From Lunularia cruciata (taxonomy: Eukaryota; Streptophyta; Marchantiopsida; Lunulariales; Lunulariaceae), in assembly GCA_948567375.1 (NCBI GenBank), contig OX419759.1, positions 6,230,744 to 6,294,743 on the forward strand: a DNA stretch of 64,000 bases. Direction: 5' to 3'. Position numbers and translations under genes: made by a program. Of the stretch, positions 48,926-62,017 are shown piece after piece (within the stretch, counting starts at the first letter, position 1; each line of letters opens with the position of its first letter). The notes beneath the pieces are model-generated. The model had not been told where the DNA came from. It saw nothing but the letters and a program-made list of their open reading frames with translations, and did not search any database.

Positions 48926-51126
48926 CATTGACTATGTCAGAAGTTGGCATCTCTCCAGCACGTTGGTTCGTTCGCAAAGTCAATAACCTCCTTCGACCAT
49001 AGAGATAATGCTTCTTTATGTTGAAGTTATCTACACCATCATTGACACCCGAGGAAATGCGCTGGGGATGTAACCCTCAACTGGCATTCATTAGCCGAGT
49101 AGAATATCAAAACATGGTTTTACTTACCAGTAACTGTTTTTGTCTGTTTTTAATCAAAGCATACAAATATTGCCTGAAGCTAGTTTTAATGTAAGTAGTC
49201 GAGAGTTGTAGACTTCTACCCTAGATTCTTACAGTATTAGATTCTCAGATATCAATGCCAGGGAGCGCGCGACTTCTGTGCAACCCCCCTCCCCTGCACC
49301 ATTTAACTAGGTCATTGTTGGCATACTTTGATCCGCTCTCGTACCTGGTACAGTATAATGAGCTTTGCAATTTCCTGTTGGGTTACCTCCTCTCGCGTTG
49401 CAAGCTTGGATGGGTGTTCCTTCTCGATTGTAGTCATCGAGTGGAAAGAGCCACTGAACTCTCCTATTGTCTCAAGTTGGCAGTTCATCATCTGCTTTCC
49501 CCCGTTTTGTTGGCCTCGTAGTGGATGTCGGCATGAATCGCCAGTTCATGCTTCGATCTCGCAGTAAGGAAGGGCGAGGGACATGGTCATCATGAATAGC
49601 AGCGATCAGTGAGAAGTCGACATTGTTTGCTAAGAAGGTGGAGACATCCGGTGATCCTGGGGATTGAGTTTTCTTCTACTACTGCATGAGACAGGTAATT
49701 TAGTCAACATGCAGTGCATGCAATCCAAAAGCTTCTTCAGAAGACTCTAAGTTTAAGAGCGAAGGTTCGTGATTGACACGCTTGTGACATAATTGATTGT
49801 TCTGAGTTGTGCGCGCACCCAATCTGATATTTTAAATTCTCAGGCTTTCGTTCCTTGGCTTCCATTTCACACCATCCTCATATGTTTTTAACTTGTCTTT
49901 CTCATGTCCCATATTACTTAGGGTGGTTTCCTCTGCGAAGGTTTGATATATGGGTGTAGCGGACAAAATCGCTTGAATTTTCTCTTTCATGTAAATTTCT
50001 TTAAAGGTTTGCCAGCCTATGTTACCGGCACCACCAAAGCCTGGTGGCACAGACTCGGATCATTTCCTCGTCGATTTTCTCCCTGGTGGTCGCTGCATTA
50101 TGCCATATCCACCTGTAGTATCCCATGCGTATTGCGTTTAGAATGGGCCTTCAAGGTTAAAACTTCCTTAAGAGAGGACCTTGGAATCCTCCTTAGGAAA
50201 ACCAACCAACTCCGGGGAGTATTGATCTTTTCTCAACTCTATTACAATATAGACAAATCAGCAATTGCCTTGTCACTCGTGAGCTTTCAAACAGAACCTC
50301 GGTTGGAGAGGTACTGGCTGCGGCCCGCTACTTCGGCACGTCGTGGGGCACTATCCTTTTAGCGTTTAGTGTTTAAGGACTCGTGTGCCAGACAGAACAT
50401 GGCAGACAGGATAGAATATCCAGTCCTGTCATTCTTCGCCCTAGTCCAACTGTCATCCATTTACTCGACGAATTTCAATGTTTTTGCTTCCCTTTTGAAA
50501 GTATCTTACTACTGTGCAATGGTATGTACCGTGCATGAAAAGAAGCGAACCTTTCCGGGCAGAAACAGAGGATACATTCGAAACTAAATGCAGAAAAAAA
50601 TGATCGAGCTAGAAGTAAGATACATTCGGAAGCGAAGCAAAAGCATTAAAATTCGTTCATGGAATGGATAAATTTTGGCTTTCTCTTTATATCGATTTCG
50701 CTTATGTTCCGCTCTGTATTTACCTGCTTAGATCAGGTGGATTTCAGTTTGCATCTGTTCATCTTCATGCAAGCATTTCATTGCTTCCATATACATCTTT
50801 TCAGTTCATATCGGATGGGTTCTAAGTTGGTTCTGGATCCCGCGTTTGATAAACCGTTTCTGTTCCCATTTCAAATATTAATCAATCAATCAGAAATTCA
50901 CATGGAAAACAGCCTTTACAAGCTGTTCCTTGTGAAAAGAATCCAGCTCTTTTGCAGACTTAGTTAATGCGTTCTAACTAGCCGTATCGGTATATGTATT
51001 ACTAATAGTTAACCTGAAAAAGATGTTCGGGGATAGCTCCCGATTTGTATTTGAAGATGATAAAATCATTGCCAATTTGCAAACCGTGGAGTTAATCACT
51101 TTTCTTTTCTGGAATTCAGTGTCACA

Positions 51127-54100
51127 ATGGACATGCCGTCAAGCAGTTCTAGCCCACGAGATTCTCTATCGTCCCGCCAAGAGAAGATCAAGGTATGTAA
51201 GTGCAAACCTGAGTATGAGAGGAAATAACCTCTATCCACTGAAGATGTTGATTAGATTCAGCCAGAACGATTTAGCTCTTTTGACAAACTTAGAGTTACT
51301 CGGATATAGGCTTTAGTACTATCTTGATCAAGTGCCATTTCAGGACTAAAAGAACCGGTAGGTTGCCGTAAAAAATGATACTATTGATCTGCCTTAGGAA
51401 AGTACCAGATTTTGTCAGAGAGTTGTGTGAGTGTTTGTAACTAAACCTTTCAATTCATAACATTTTGTCTACGTTTGCAGCGGCTCCGGGTCGATTCATT
51501 GACAACACGTTCTCAAGAGTCGGACCTTGGTATCAGCAAGGTAAAGCTTAAAGTGACTCAAAATCAAGGAACAGGCATGTGCCAGAATGTCAGCTGATGG
51601 TCAACAATTACTTGCTTGATTACCTTTCAAGCTAACTATCTCGGTGACAAATTTATAGGGAGTTGGAGGCTCTTGTGTTTTTAAATTGCTAAACTTCTAA
51701 TTGTCTCTATTTGTCATTTTTCAGTTGAGCGATTCCGTGTTGTTAGTGTGCGATCCAGCAGTACCGCAGGTCGACGTTGTTTTCTTCCATGGCCTTCAAC
51801 ATGAGCATACTGGTGGGCTTGATGTGCACCTTTCGACTTGGACGTGCAAAGATGATCCAAAGACAATCTGGCCCCAACGTTGGCTTCAAAAGCAGCGTGC
51901 TCGAGTCTTCTTCATCAAGTATGATGCCAGTTTACAGAAGACCGACTCGATGGGGAGAATGGATTTGACGATAATAGCTGAAAATCTATTGACAGAACTC
52001 GATTGGGCATTCCACCGAGGACAAGAATCGTCGAACACTTTCCGACCCATAATCTTAGTCGGACATAGTTTTGGGGGTCTTGTTATTAAGCAGTTATGCA
52101 TTCAGGCGGTAGAGCGGGAGCTTATTGCATCTAGAGACCGACTTGAACAGAAATTGCTAAGAAGCATTAAAGGGATTATGTTCTGTGGAACTCCCCATTC
52201 AGGGTCGGAAATGCTTGCTGGCATGGCAAAACAGATCATGAGCAGGAGTCCTTTGTTGCCATTGGTGGAATTGTTGAGCACCGAGGGGGCTAGGCAAGGC
52301 GAGAAATTCCGTCAATTCGCGAATCAAGCAAATTGGAAGATTTTCAGTATTGGAGAAACTTTTCCTACAGAAATGAGAACAAGCGAATTCCATATGGTAT
52401 ATTATAATCTACAGAAATTAAAGTCTGGTTTAATGAACGAGTTCTCTGTTTCTTATAAGAATAAACTCCCTACTAATTACTAAATATGAAACGAGTTTTA
52501 AATGATCCAGTTTTCGCAGGTTGTCTAGCTTGAGAGTACTATTTCCTGCATAGTTGTTTAGTCTAAGAGAGACAATGCGAGGTCTATCTTAAATATTCAT
52601 GTTTAAATCTTGCATGTGTAGGTTACAGGTGAAATCTCAAGCCAGATGCTTGTAGAAGAAGCATCTGCACGGATGGGACCAAATTACATCACAGTGGCTA
52701 CAGAACATTTGTCATTGTGTAAACCAGAGAGCGAACAATCGAACATGTTTCTGCACTTAGTCAAGCTCATCGATCTTGTTAACGTGCAGCAACAACAGGT
52801 ATTGGAGTTCGTTCATATATGTTGTATGATCTGAGTAACTTACGAAACACGACCTGTGTGCACAGTTTCTAAATTCCACTTCCACAACTATTATTGCAGG
52901 CGCAAGAAACACCAGCTCCAGGTGCAAGTACACAATGCCCTGCAAGGCGGAGGCAATCAGTCTCGACGAACCCAGTGGGTACGGAGTCGCATTTGGAAAC
53001 AGTTACTGCAGAAATTGAGAAGGGGCGTCCGTTTATTGGGTTTTGTGGGATGGGAGGGGTCGGAAAGACCACCCTTGCAAAGTTGCTCTACAATAATATC
53101 AATGCCCGGTTTGGATACGCTTGTTTCGTAGACAAAGTGAAGGAGATTTCAGGGGACAAGAGAAAGGTAAAGGAAGAAGTGTGGAAACACATAAGTCCCC
53201 ATCCTGGAGGTGATTACAATGAAAGCAGGTGGGATGAGATGATAAAGAAGAAACTTCTTGTCATATTTGATGATGTCGAGAAAAGTGAAGATGTAGAGTT
53301 ATTGAATGAAATAGCTGCGGAGAATGATGCTCAAGGAAGTTGTTTTATAGTCACAAGCCGAGATGAAGGGCTTTTGGATCTATTCGACGACAAGATATAT
53401 GTCTATCGAGTTCCAGTTTTGGGGAGTAAACATGCAAGACAATTGTTCATTACACATGCGTTTCCAGGCGATAATGAACCTCCAATTGAGTTGGAGGGGA
53501 TAGTAGTTGAAATTGTGGCAGGATGTGCTGGGTTGCCCCTGACCCTAGAGGTGATAGGAAGGTTACTGAGAGGGAAAACTGACAAACGGATGTGGGAAGA
53601 AATTCCCAAAGCTCTACAAGCAGTAGACTCAAAAAGGTTGAGAGGTCTGGAGGAGAAAGTATGGGGTAAGCTAAGGGTGAGTATCGACAATCTTGGAACA
53701 GAGGAGTTGGAAATGTTTCTTGATGCGGCGACTATATTCACACAAGCCGGTGAGAATAACTATTTGGGCCAACCGGGGTTTATGGGGTGTTGGAGAGAGT
53801 TTAGCTCCGAAGAGGTAATGACGGCGTGGTCATCCACGTACGGCTACGCACACAACAGGTGGCAAGTCTTGATAGACAGATCTCTTGTATATAGTGGAAA
53901 GATGGATAAAGAATGCGGTGTGTTTGAGCCTCGAATGCACGACCATCTTCGAACTTTGGGCATAAGAATTGCACTGGAGAAAGGTAGAATTATTGAGCGC
54001 AATCCACTCGATGGTAACTACAAGGTATTTCCTGTTTCCTTTACAAACTCTTCCTTTTCCTTCAGCAATTCATTTTTCCCAACTAAATGAAATATATTTA

Positions 54101-56276
54101 CCAGTTATGTTTCCTAATTCTGAATTCATTTGTAAATGGAAACTGGAAGGGAGTCAGAAACACAGTTGTTGAGGTGAACATCATCGGGAACTTGTAGCCA
54201 TTGTATTGGTTGTAATTTTGGGGAGTCATACATCCATTCTCCTCCAACAAGGAGAAACTTTGAAGCGGTGGTGCTAAAGTAGGGTCCGACTTGTATAAGT
54301 GCTTGATAGTTAGGCATGAAGACCTGGAGTTGCTTTATACACAGCACGATGGACGGATGGGCTTGAACTATGACAATTTTAGTTTTATATTTCATCAATG
54401 ATAATTTTAGTTTTCTATTTTATTTTTGAAGGGAGCTGAAGGGCTGGAGAAATTGATTTTCCACCGAGTAGTAGTGGAAAATGATTATATGGAGTATGAT
54501 GAAAATTGCTGTGACGAGGAAAGACCTTGTAAAATGCGAGTAGCATCGAGCATTATGTCACGACTAGAAGGACTTCGCTACTTGGATTTCCAATATCAGT
54601 GTGTCCAGGAGCCGTGCAAAAGGTGTGCAGAGCGGCATCTTCAATTGCCACCCAAAATCACCATGCTCAGTTGGGTTTCTGCCCAGACCATTTTTGTGCG
54701 TTCGGCCTTGAAAGAGTTGGTTGTTTTGCACGTAACGTCCTCTCATGTGCCCAAATTGAGGCAATTAAATCCTGCGCGCAGTGGACTTCTTGGCCCGAAG
54801 GAATTGCCGATGTTAGAGTGTTCAGAGTTGCAGGCCCTTCTCATAAACTTAGCCAACTTGGAACGGATACTCTTAAACGACTACGGGAACCTGCAATCCT
54901 TGCCGGAATCCTTGGGGGTACTTCTTGGCCTGAAGGACTTGCGGATGTCAAGGTGTTCAGAGTTGCGGGCCCTTCCCAGCAGTATCGGAAACTTAGCCAA
55001 CTTGGAACGGCTAGGTTTAAACTGCTGCTGGAACCTGCAATCCTTGCCGGAATCCTTGGGGGGACTTCTTGGCCTGAAGGACTTGCGGATGTCAGTGTGT
55101 GCAGAGTTGCGGGCACTTCCCAGCAGTATCGGAAACTTAACCAACTTGGAACGGCTAGGTTTAAACAACTGCTGGAACCTGCAATCCTTGCCGGAATCCT
55201 TGGGGGGACTTCTTGGCCTGAGGGACTTGCGGATGGAAGGGTGTGGAAAGTTGCGGGCACTTCCCAGCAGTATCGGAAACTTAACCAACTTGGAACGGCT
55301 AGGTTTAAACAACTGCTGGAACCTGCAATCCTTGCCGGAATCCTTGGGGGGACTTCTTGGTCTGAAGGACTTGCGGATGTCAGGGTGTGCAGAGTTGCGG
55401 GCACTTCCCATCAGTATCGGAAACTTAACCAACTTGGAACGGCTAGATTTAGACGACTGCAGGAACCTGCAATCCTTGCCGGAATCCTTGGGGGGACTTC
55501 TTGGCCTGAAGGACTTGCAGATGTCAGGGTGTTTAGAGCTGCGGGCCCTTCCCAGCAGTATCGGAAACTTAACCAACTTGGAACGGCTAGATTTAGGCGA
55601 CTGCTGGAACCTGCAATCCTTGCCGGAATCCTTGGGGGGACTTCTTGGCCTGAAGCACTTGCAGATGTCAGGGTGTTTAGAGCTGCGGGCCCTTCCCAGC
55701 AGTATCGGAAACTTAACCAACTTGGGACGGCTAGATTTAGGCGACTGCAGGAACCTGCAATCCTTGCCGGAATCCTTGGGGGGACTTCTTGGCCTGAAGG
55801 ACTTGCAGATGTCAAGGTGTTTAGAGCTGCGGGCCCTTCCCAGCAGTATCGGAAACTTAACCAACTTGGAACGGCTAGATTTAAACGACTGCAGGAACCT
55901 GCAATCCTTGCCGGAATCCTTGGGGGGACTTCTTGGCCTGAAGGACTTGCAGATGTCAGGGTGTTTAGAGCTGCGGGCCCTTCCCAGCAGTATCGGAAAC
56001 TTAGCCAACTTGGGACGGCTAGATTTAGACGACTGCAGGAACCTGCAATCCTTGCCGGAATCCTTGGGGGGACTTCTTGGCCTGAAGGACTTGCGGATGT
56101 CAGGGTGTGCAGAGTTGCGGGCACTTCCCAGCAGTATCGGAAACTTAACCAACTTGGGACGGCTAGATTTAAACGACTGCAGGAACCTGCAATCCTTGCC
56201 GGAATCCTTGGGGGGACTTCTTGGCCTGAAGGACTTGCGGATGGAAGGGTGTCCTTGGAGGGACTTCTTGGCCTGA
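51127..56276 (+). CDS. HNL-class immune receptor: alpha/beta hydrolase-NB-ARC-LRR, 6 coding exons
   Basis: Intracellular NLR receptor with a hydrolase in place of TIR or CC, a bryophyte class. Exons 51127-51192, 51481-51540, 51725-52396, 52622-52798, 52900-54024 and 54432-56276; all junctions are phase 0, 1314 aa. Hydrolase: VDVVFFHGLQ (residues 58-67, oxyanion region), GHSFGG elbow with nucleophile Ser157, GTPHSGS (197-203), and TEHLSLCKP with probable catalytic His295. NB-ARC: P-loop GMGGVGKTT (375-383), LLVIFDDV kinase-2 (444-451), GSCFIVTSRDEGLL, GLPL (536-539), MHD in EPRMHDHLRTLG (671-673). LRRs from about residue 830 in 48-aa double units such as LPSSIGNLTNLERLDL and LPESLGGLLGLKDL. 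The start was chosen because its exon joins in frame with no upstream in-frame candidate. The end at 56276 results from a deletion in the last repeat, so the C-terminus is probably shortened relative to the ancestor. Neither localisation signal nor ligand is visible. Confidence 0.88.
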
Positions 56277-56296
56277 AGGACTTGCGGATGGCAGGG
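54857..56296 (+). repeat. 144-bp tandem array encoding LRRs, about 10 units
   Basis: The anchor CTTGGAACGG recurs at 54857, 55001, 55145, 55289, 55433, 55577, 55721, 55865, 56009 and 56153, exactly 144 bp apart. Each unit codes two 24-residue LRRs. Variation is concentrated at a few positions (for example the codons after LDL). Because the period is a multiple of three, long spurious frames remain open in other frames and on the minus strand. Confidence 0.95.
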
Positions 56297-57290
56297 TGTT
56301 CAGAGTTGCGGGCCTTCCCAGCAGTATCGGAAACTTAGTCAACTTGGAACGGTTATACTTGAAGCGCTGCAAGAACCTGCAATCCTTGCCGGAATCCTTG
56401 GGGGGACTTCTTGGCCTGAAGGACTAGCGGATGTCAGGGTGTTCAGAGTTGCGAGCCCTTCTCAGCAGGATGTCAGGGTGTTCAGAGTTGCGAGCCCTTC
56501 TCAGCAGTAACGGAAACTTAACCAACTTGGAACTGTTATACTTGACTCGCTATACTTGACTCGCTGCGAGAACCTGCATTCCTTGCCCGACTCCTTGGGG
56601 GTACTTCTTGGCCTGAAGGACTTGCGTATGTCATGGTGTTCAGAGTTGCGGGCACTTCCCAGCAGTATCGGAAACTTAGTCAACTTGGAACTGCTAAATT
56701 TAGAGTACTGCAAGAACCTGGAATCATGGTGTTCAGAGTTGCGGGCAGTTCCCAGCAGTATCTGAAACTTAGTCAACTTGGAACTGCTAAATTTAGAGTA
56801 CTGCAAGAACCTGGAATCCTTGCCGGAAACCTTGGGGGGACTACTTGGCCGGGAGGACTTGCGGATGGAGGGGTGGTGTTCACAGAATCCTTGGGGGGAC
56901 TTCTTGCCCTGCAGGACTGGTGGATGGAATGGTGTTCAGAGGTACGGGACGGGCCCTTCCCAGGAGTATGGGAAACTTATCCAACTTGGAACGGCTATAC
57001 TTGACTCGCGGCGAGAACTTGCAATCCTTGGGGGAACTTCTTGGCCTGGAGGAATTGGAGATGGATGGGTGTTCAGTGTTGAAGGCCCGTCCCCAACAGT
57101 TGTGGACAGTTAACAGACTTGGAAAGGCAGGAAACACGCGGGCGACTCCTTGGCTTACAAGCCCAAGCCCAGCAAAGGGCCGAAGTGTGTTTGTAGAAGA
57201 AGGATTACCCTTGGTACGTACTCATTCATTATGCACTTCAACGCCTATTTCAGGGTTTGATCCTGTGACCTCCAACTTTGGAAAAAGTTG
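56277..57290 (+). pseudogene. Broken 3' continuation of the HNL LRR region
   Basis: LRR-coding sequence continues past the stop but in shifting frames: about 56277-56310 in one frame, then another until a TAG at 56425-56427, a 37-bp duplication near 56425-56505, a duplicated CTATACTTGACTCG at 56540-56560, and frame 56556-56765 ended by GGA to TGA at 56763. Frame 56845-57210 gives a plausible last LRR (ELLGLEELEMDGCSVLKARP) and a tail. It could be spliced or translated only with further frame changes; more likely it is a decaying remnant. Confidence 0.7.
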
Positions 57291-57299
57291 ACCTACCCA

Positions 57300-59550
57300 A
57301 CTGTCCTACGAATTTTTCTTCAAAACGTGAGTGATAGAAATTACAAGTTGTGTAATGATGGATCATAAATTTGCATAATCATTCCCCTACACTGCAACGG
57401 GATTCATTCCCGCGATCGATAGAGAATAATATAGAAATCAAAATAGCCTTGAAAGTAAATTTGAGTTGATAATTAGGCTCCAACACTAAGAAGCCTTTTA
57501 TGAGATGCAGGGCTCACGAGACTCACGAGTGAAAATCAATAAATATGTTTATGGTTCTTCAACCCTGCAGACGAAGATTGATCATTGCAATGCTGTATAA
57601 TTCATAACCTGACGTACATATTAACTAAAAGTGGAAATGTTGGGTACCCTACGAGGTTGCGCATGGTGACCTGCAGTTTAGTGTCCTCGGAATAACATAA
57701 TCTTGGCATAATAGGGCGACTGTTACCGTTAGTATCGTCAGTAAAGCATGCTATTTTGAAATCTGATGGCTGCGCAGATGAATAGTACGCTGAATGTGTT
57801 CGCAGCAAGGTAATGTTAATTGTGTCTGAGGTGCGCACGATACGCATGTAACAATCAGACTATGAATAGAGTTGAAATTTATCAACGTGTTGGGGATGTG
57901 AAGAAATCTTGAACGGTGCTTGGCCTAAGTATTGGAAACTAAACCAAAAAAACATATATGAGTTGCAACTAACACAAGATGAATATTAGAAGCCAAGACC
58001 CGGAACAACTTGAATTTAACGTTGCCTACTCTGCCTAAAACTCTTATGAAGTTGAAAATTTGTTTGTCTCTACTTTCAACACATTTTGACAGCACTGAAC
58101 AGCAGTTGATCTCGGTACAGGATTACAAATTAGAAATTGACCATATTTACACATAAAACTAAGGGGACACATTATAATTAAAACTGGAAGTGGATTAATA
58201 GAGAAAAATGTTAAATAAATACACAAATTCCTTAAATTTATAGTAATAAATATATTAAATATTTTTTGGCTTGGTTTTGTGTATATATACTACAAGGCTG
58301 TGTCCTGTTTGTGGACAAAGACTACACTTGTTTATCGTGCCTTGTAGTTGGCTTGATTTCAAACATCATGGGTCACCAAACATCCAAACACAAGAAATGT
58401 CCTCCACTATACTTTCCTCCACCCGAAAGGCATCCCGGGAACTTGCATACAGACGGACACAACCACACAACCGTGCAAAATGCACACAAAACCAAGTTAT
58501 TAAATAACTATTCTTGTACTATTTTTTAAAGATTTTGTGTGTTTATTTAACATTTCTCTAATTATAAAGAAATAAAAAATGTGTAGGACTCTTGAAATTT
58601 TCATGGATGTCTCATCATACACCTGTGGACTTGTAAGGGACAACATTATCAAAAATCAACACGGCCCGGGAGGAGATCAACGTCAAGACTAACGTAAATT
58701 TTTTTCATATCCATCTCAAGCATTGGCGAATAAAAATCGTTTTTAAGATTGTATGATCCTCTTTAAGAACTATCACTTGAGCGGTATTGTTGTATAGTAC
58801 ACAAACCTGCCATACACCAGTTTAAGTTCAAAGTCGAAGGTTTAAACCGAGGTTTTGGCATAGTGTCATACCGATGTCCGTTCCGACGAACTTTGCTATC
58901 AGAGACAATGTCCGTTATGACAGAGCAAGGTTATCGACACCATGTAACAACCGATGATTAGATTTGATCAAATTACTAAGACTTTGGTGTTAAGAACTTG
59001 TTAAAAACGGTATGTGTTATCGCCGATGTTGGAAACTAAACATGCGCATGAGCTACAACAAGACGACTTTTGCAAGCCAGCAGCCAACTGCAATTGCAGA
59101 GCGTGTCGACACTTCTTAGTTCCTAACCGGACGAAATTATACCGACTTTCTCAGCAGCAGATTATCTAACGGCGCAAAAAAGTATACGTCTCTGCTATGG
59201 AGGTGCACGGTGCCATCTTTTTTGAGTCTCAACTCAACATTCAGAAAAAAAATTGATTTAAATGTCTGCCATGCCATATAAAACAAAAGTAACCATCGAT
59301 TTTCACGTTTCTTTCTCAAAAGAAAACATTTTGGCAACGGGTAGTACTTTCCAAACATCAAGCATCTTGTTCTTAATAAGGGGCACAAGCACCTTTCCTC
59401 TTTGTATCTCAAGAACAGAGCTAATATAAACGAGATCTAATCTAAACGAGAGGAAACATGACAATCCAGCTGTACCTTCCTTTCGACAAGTTTGAAGAGT
59501 AAGTACAAATGAACATGAAAACATCCGACATAATGCATATGCTCAGTCGA
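57300..59550. other. Spacer downstream of HNL
   Basis: AT-rich DNA with short frames lacking recognisable domains. The HNL 3' UTR would lie at its start. I see nothing else of note. Confidence 0.35.
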
Positions 59551-59554
59551 AACT

Positions 59555-59870
59555 TGATTTCCTGTGTATAAGCAAGGTGTGCGATTCCTGAGTTCGTTCA
59601 GATTCTATTCTCCACGGACGATTTCGCCGATTAGAGCTTTAAGTGTATGGATCCTTTTCTTACTAAGAGCGTAAGACGACAGGAAAGCTAGATTCTGCAG
59701 GAGAGTTCCGTCTAAACATGATTTCCTGTGACTAAGCAAGGTGTCCGATTCCTGAGTTTGTTCAGATCTTATTCTCCACGGACGATCTTGCAAACTAGAG
59801 CTTTAAGTGTGGGTCGTCTTCTTACTAGGTTCATAGGAAGACAGGATTCTGCAGTATAGTTACGTCTTGC
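59555..59870. repeat. 164-bp tandem dimer
   Basis: Two diverged units starting at 59556 and 59720 (shared GATTTCCTGTG, AAGCAAGGTGT, TCTCCACGGACGAT, AGAGCTTTAAGTGT). Function not evident. Confidence 0.75.
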
Positions 59871-61894
59871 CAGGAATGGGCAGGTCTAGGTTGCTTAAAA
59901 TCTACTGTAATGCTCCTTTTGTCATGTTATTGCATAATTCAGGAGGGCACTGTAGTCTCTGATCTGACTTATAAATTACTTGGTTAAGAAGCGTTCGCAG
60001 AACAGTGCCACGAGAATGGGTCTCGTGCCTTGAAGGAAGAGCTACAATTCTCCGCAGCACATTCCAGCTCTTGAAGCCCACCACCTGATCCAACTCAGTA
60101 AGTAAAACGTCACTCAGATCAATGTGTGTTTTCTTCTAAGGTTGATCGTGTCAACTCTGATCACTCGAGAGAAAACTCAGCTATGGAGTCCACAGCTGAT
60201 TGAAGTTTCACAACTAAAAGTCTTAGATAACACGAAACTAAAACTACGGGTCATCATCCGTATGATCTTACATTTCCCCACATAGAGAAGCTTCCGTCCC
60301 ACTCAGAATGCACTTCTGGATTGCAGAAGAACTCACTGGTGCGCTGGATATGAAACACCCAACAGAATTGACCACCTGTTGCTAAAGGAGAAGTTCAACA
60401 GCTAGAGAAGTTCAGCACCTCAACCTGAAAAACGTACAGTGTGCATTATGACACGCATTTGATTTCAGCACTATTAGAATTCATGCCCTCTTTCAGTGGT
60501 ATCCCTTGGTTTCCAACTGCTCATACGTTTGGCAAAAGTATATTTGGTATAAACTCATTTAGTGCCAACTTTGAGTCTCATTCTGGACTCTTCAACTCCT
60601 GGCCAGGTTCGCGTTTTTCTAGTATTGGTACACAGAATTGTTATTTCATTTCGGACAGTTGTGGTTCAGCCAGTCCCCAAGGAAGGAAACCCCCGGAGAA
60701 AATAGCCGCAACCGAATGTATGCAAAACTGGAAGTAAGTACCATCGTTTGGGAACCGAATTCAAATTTTAAACATGACCTCTCGAATTTGAGCGAAACCT
60801 TAGGGGAAATCCTCTGCAGATTTTCGAAAATGAAAGCACCGAATCAATTAATCCATGGCGCAAGAACTGGAAATAGAGCTGTCTATTCTCACCTGTGAAA
60901 CTTTTGATCGCATTCCTTTGGACGACATTCCCGAATAATCTACTAATGCATCCTCGCGTGATCCCGTGTCAGCAACGCAATCTATGATAATCCACACAAA
61001 CATCAGAGCCAGAGTAAAGCCCAATCTCTGCCTCCCCGCGATTTCTCCATCTTCAACAAGACTTCTCCGCTCTCACAGCAGCTCTGCTCCCGATGAAGCA
61101 CATTGATCGAAACGACCAGAAACCACCAGTGCTGCGTTGCATCAGTGGTTTTGCTAAAACAGCTATTGCCCTGTAAACTGTCATGGAAGGAAGGATAAGG
61201 AACCATCTTCTTGAGTTTTGTTCACCTATAATTTATATTTCGAATTATAATGATAATATAAATATATAAATTATTCTTATATTTATATAAATTAACCCTC
61301 ACTTATTGGTGAGAGTATAGGAAATCACACCATCTTATAATTCTTTTATTTTCTTCTAGATTGGGTTCATTGCTGCTCCATCCAAAACCCTACTCATCCA
61401 TTCGTTCAAATCTACACTTGGTGATGTCGTTCGTCTTCATAGTCACCTTCACATTCCATCTCTAAAATTTGCTTCTACATACGTTTTTCAATTTCCATCA
61501 TGAGTAGTTGGCATGCCTTACAATACCGCATCCTATTATGAATTTGATTTGGATACCTCTCTGAAAAATATCTCCAGTAATGTAAATGAAAAGAATAAAT
61601 GTGATCAAATCCTCTTCTTGCATCTCTTGATACAAACACAAACAATTCCTTCTCGTTGAAGAAGTGGAAATTGTTGATTCATACCAACAACTCCTAAGCA
61701 TGATAGAAATACATAACTCCTTTAAGTGAAGAAGGGGGAAGTTGATGAGTCATATCAATAGCTCCTGTGACATGTGTACACTCAATTCAAATTAAGTAAT
61801 GTTATGTTTCAATTAAAGTTTATGGATTCATTAAGAGGTAGAAAACCCTATAAAAAGCTCTGGATGATGATCATGGCCTGGAAATAATTTACAA
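59871..61894. other. Spacer, no gene recognised
   Basis: Minus-strand frame 59902-60093 (GFKSWNVLRRIVALPSRHET) and plus-strand frame 60441-60737 look compositionally plausible but match nothing I know. AT-rich from about 61230 onward. Confidence 0.3.
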
Positions 61895-62017
61895 AGTGGA
61901 TTGCTCTTTGTAAACATTTAGATACCCCCAACCCTTAAGTACCTTTACAAGTAAAAAAGTGGATTGCTCTTTGTAAACATTTAGATACCCCCAACCCTTA
62001 AGTACCTTTACAAGTAT
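61895..62017. repeat. 61-bp tandem duplication
   Basis: Two nearly identical copies of a unit with core GTGGATTGCTCTTTGTAAAC and ATACCCCCAACCCTTAAGT, at 61897 and 61958. Confidence 0.9.

Larger units (their letters stand above)
45961..51126. other. Gene-poor DNA upstream of the HNL gene
   Basis: No supported gene. A 20-bp tandem duplication (TTCTTGCAGTGGTCAAAG) lies at 45991-46030. Candidate frames without recognised domain: plus 46534-46779 (SECELKRKQMAVDFVDHFQF), minus 49832-50050 (GFGGAGNIGWQTFKEIYMKE). A non-LTR tail copy lies at 48880-48925. The final few hundred bases include the HNL promoter and a 5' UTR with a likely intron ending TGGAATTCAG at 51119. Confidence 0.35.

Noticed and set aside
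49255-49567. Two overlapping plus-strand frames of 79-88 codons
   Set aside because: No domain recognised on either strand; possibly old repeat sequence but nothing specific can be shown.
54599-56338. 579-codon plus-strand frame and 423-, 237- and 187-codon minus-strand frames over the LRR array
   Set aside because: They are shadows: the 144-bp period is a multiple of three, so any frame free of stops in one unit is free in all. Their translations repeat low-complexity phrases and match no family.
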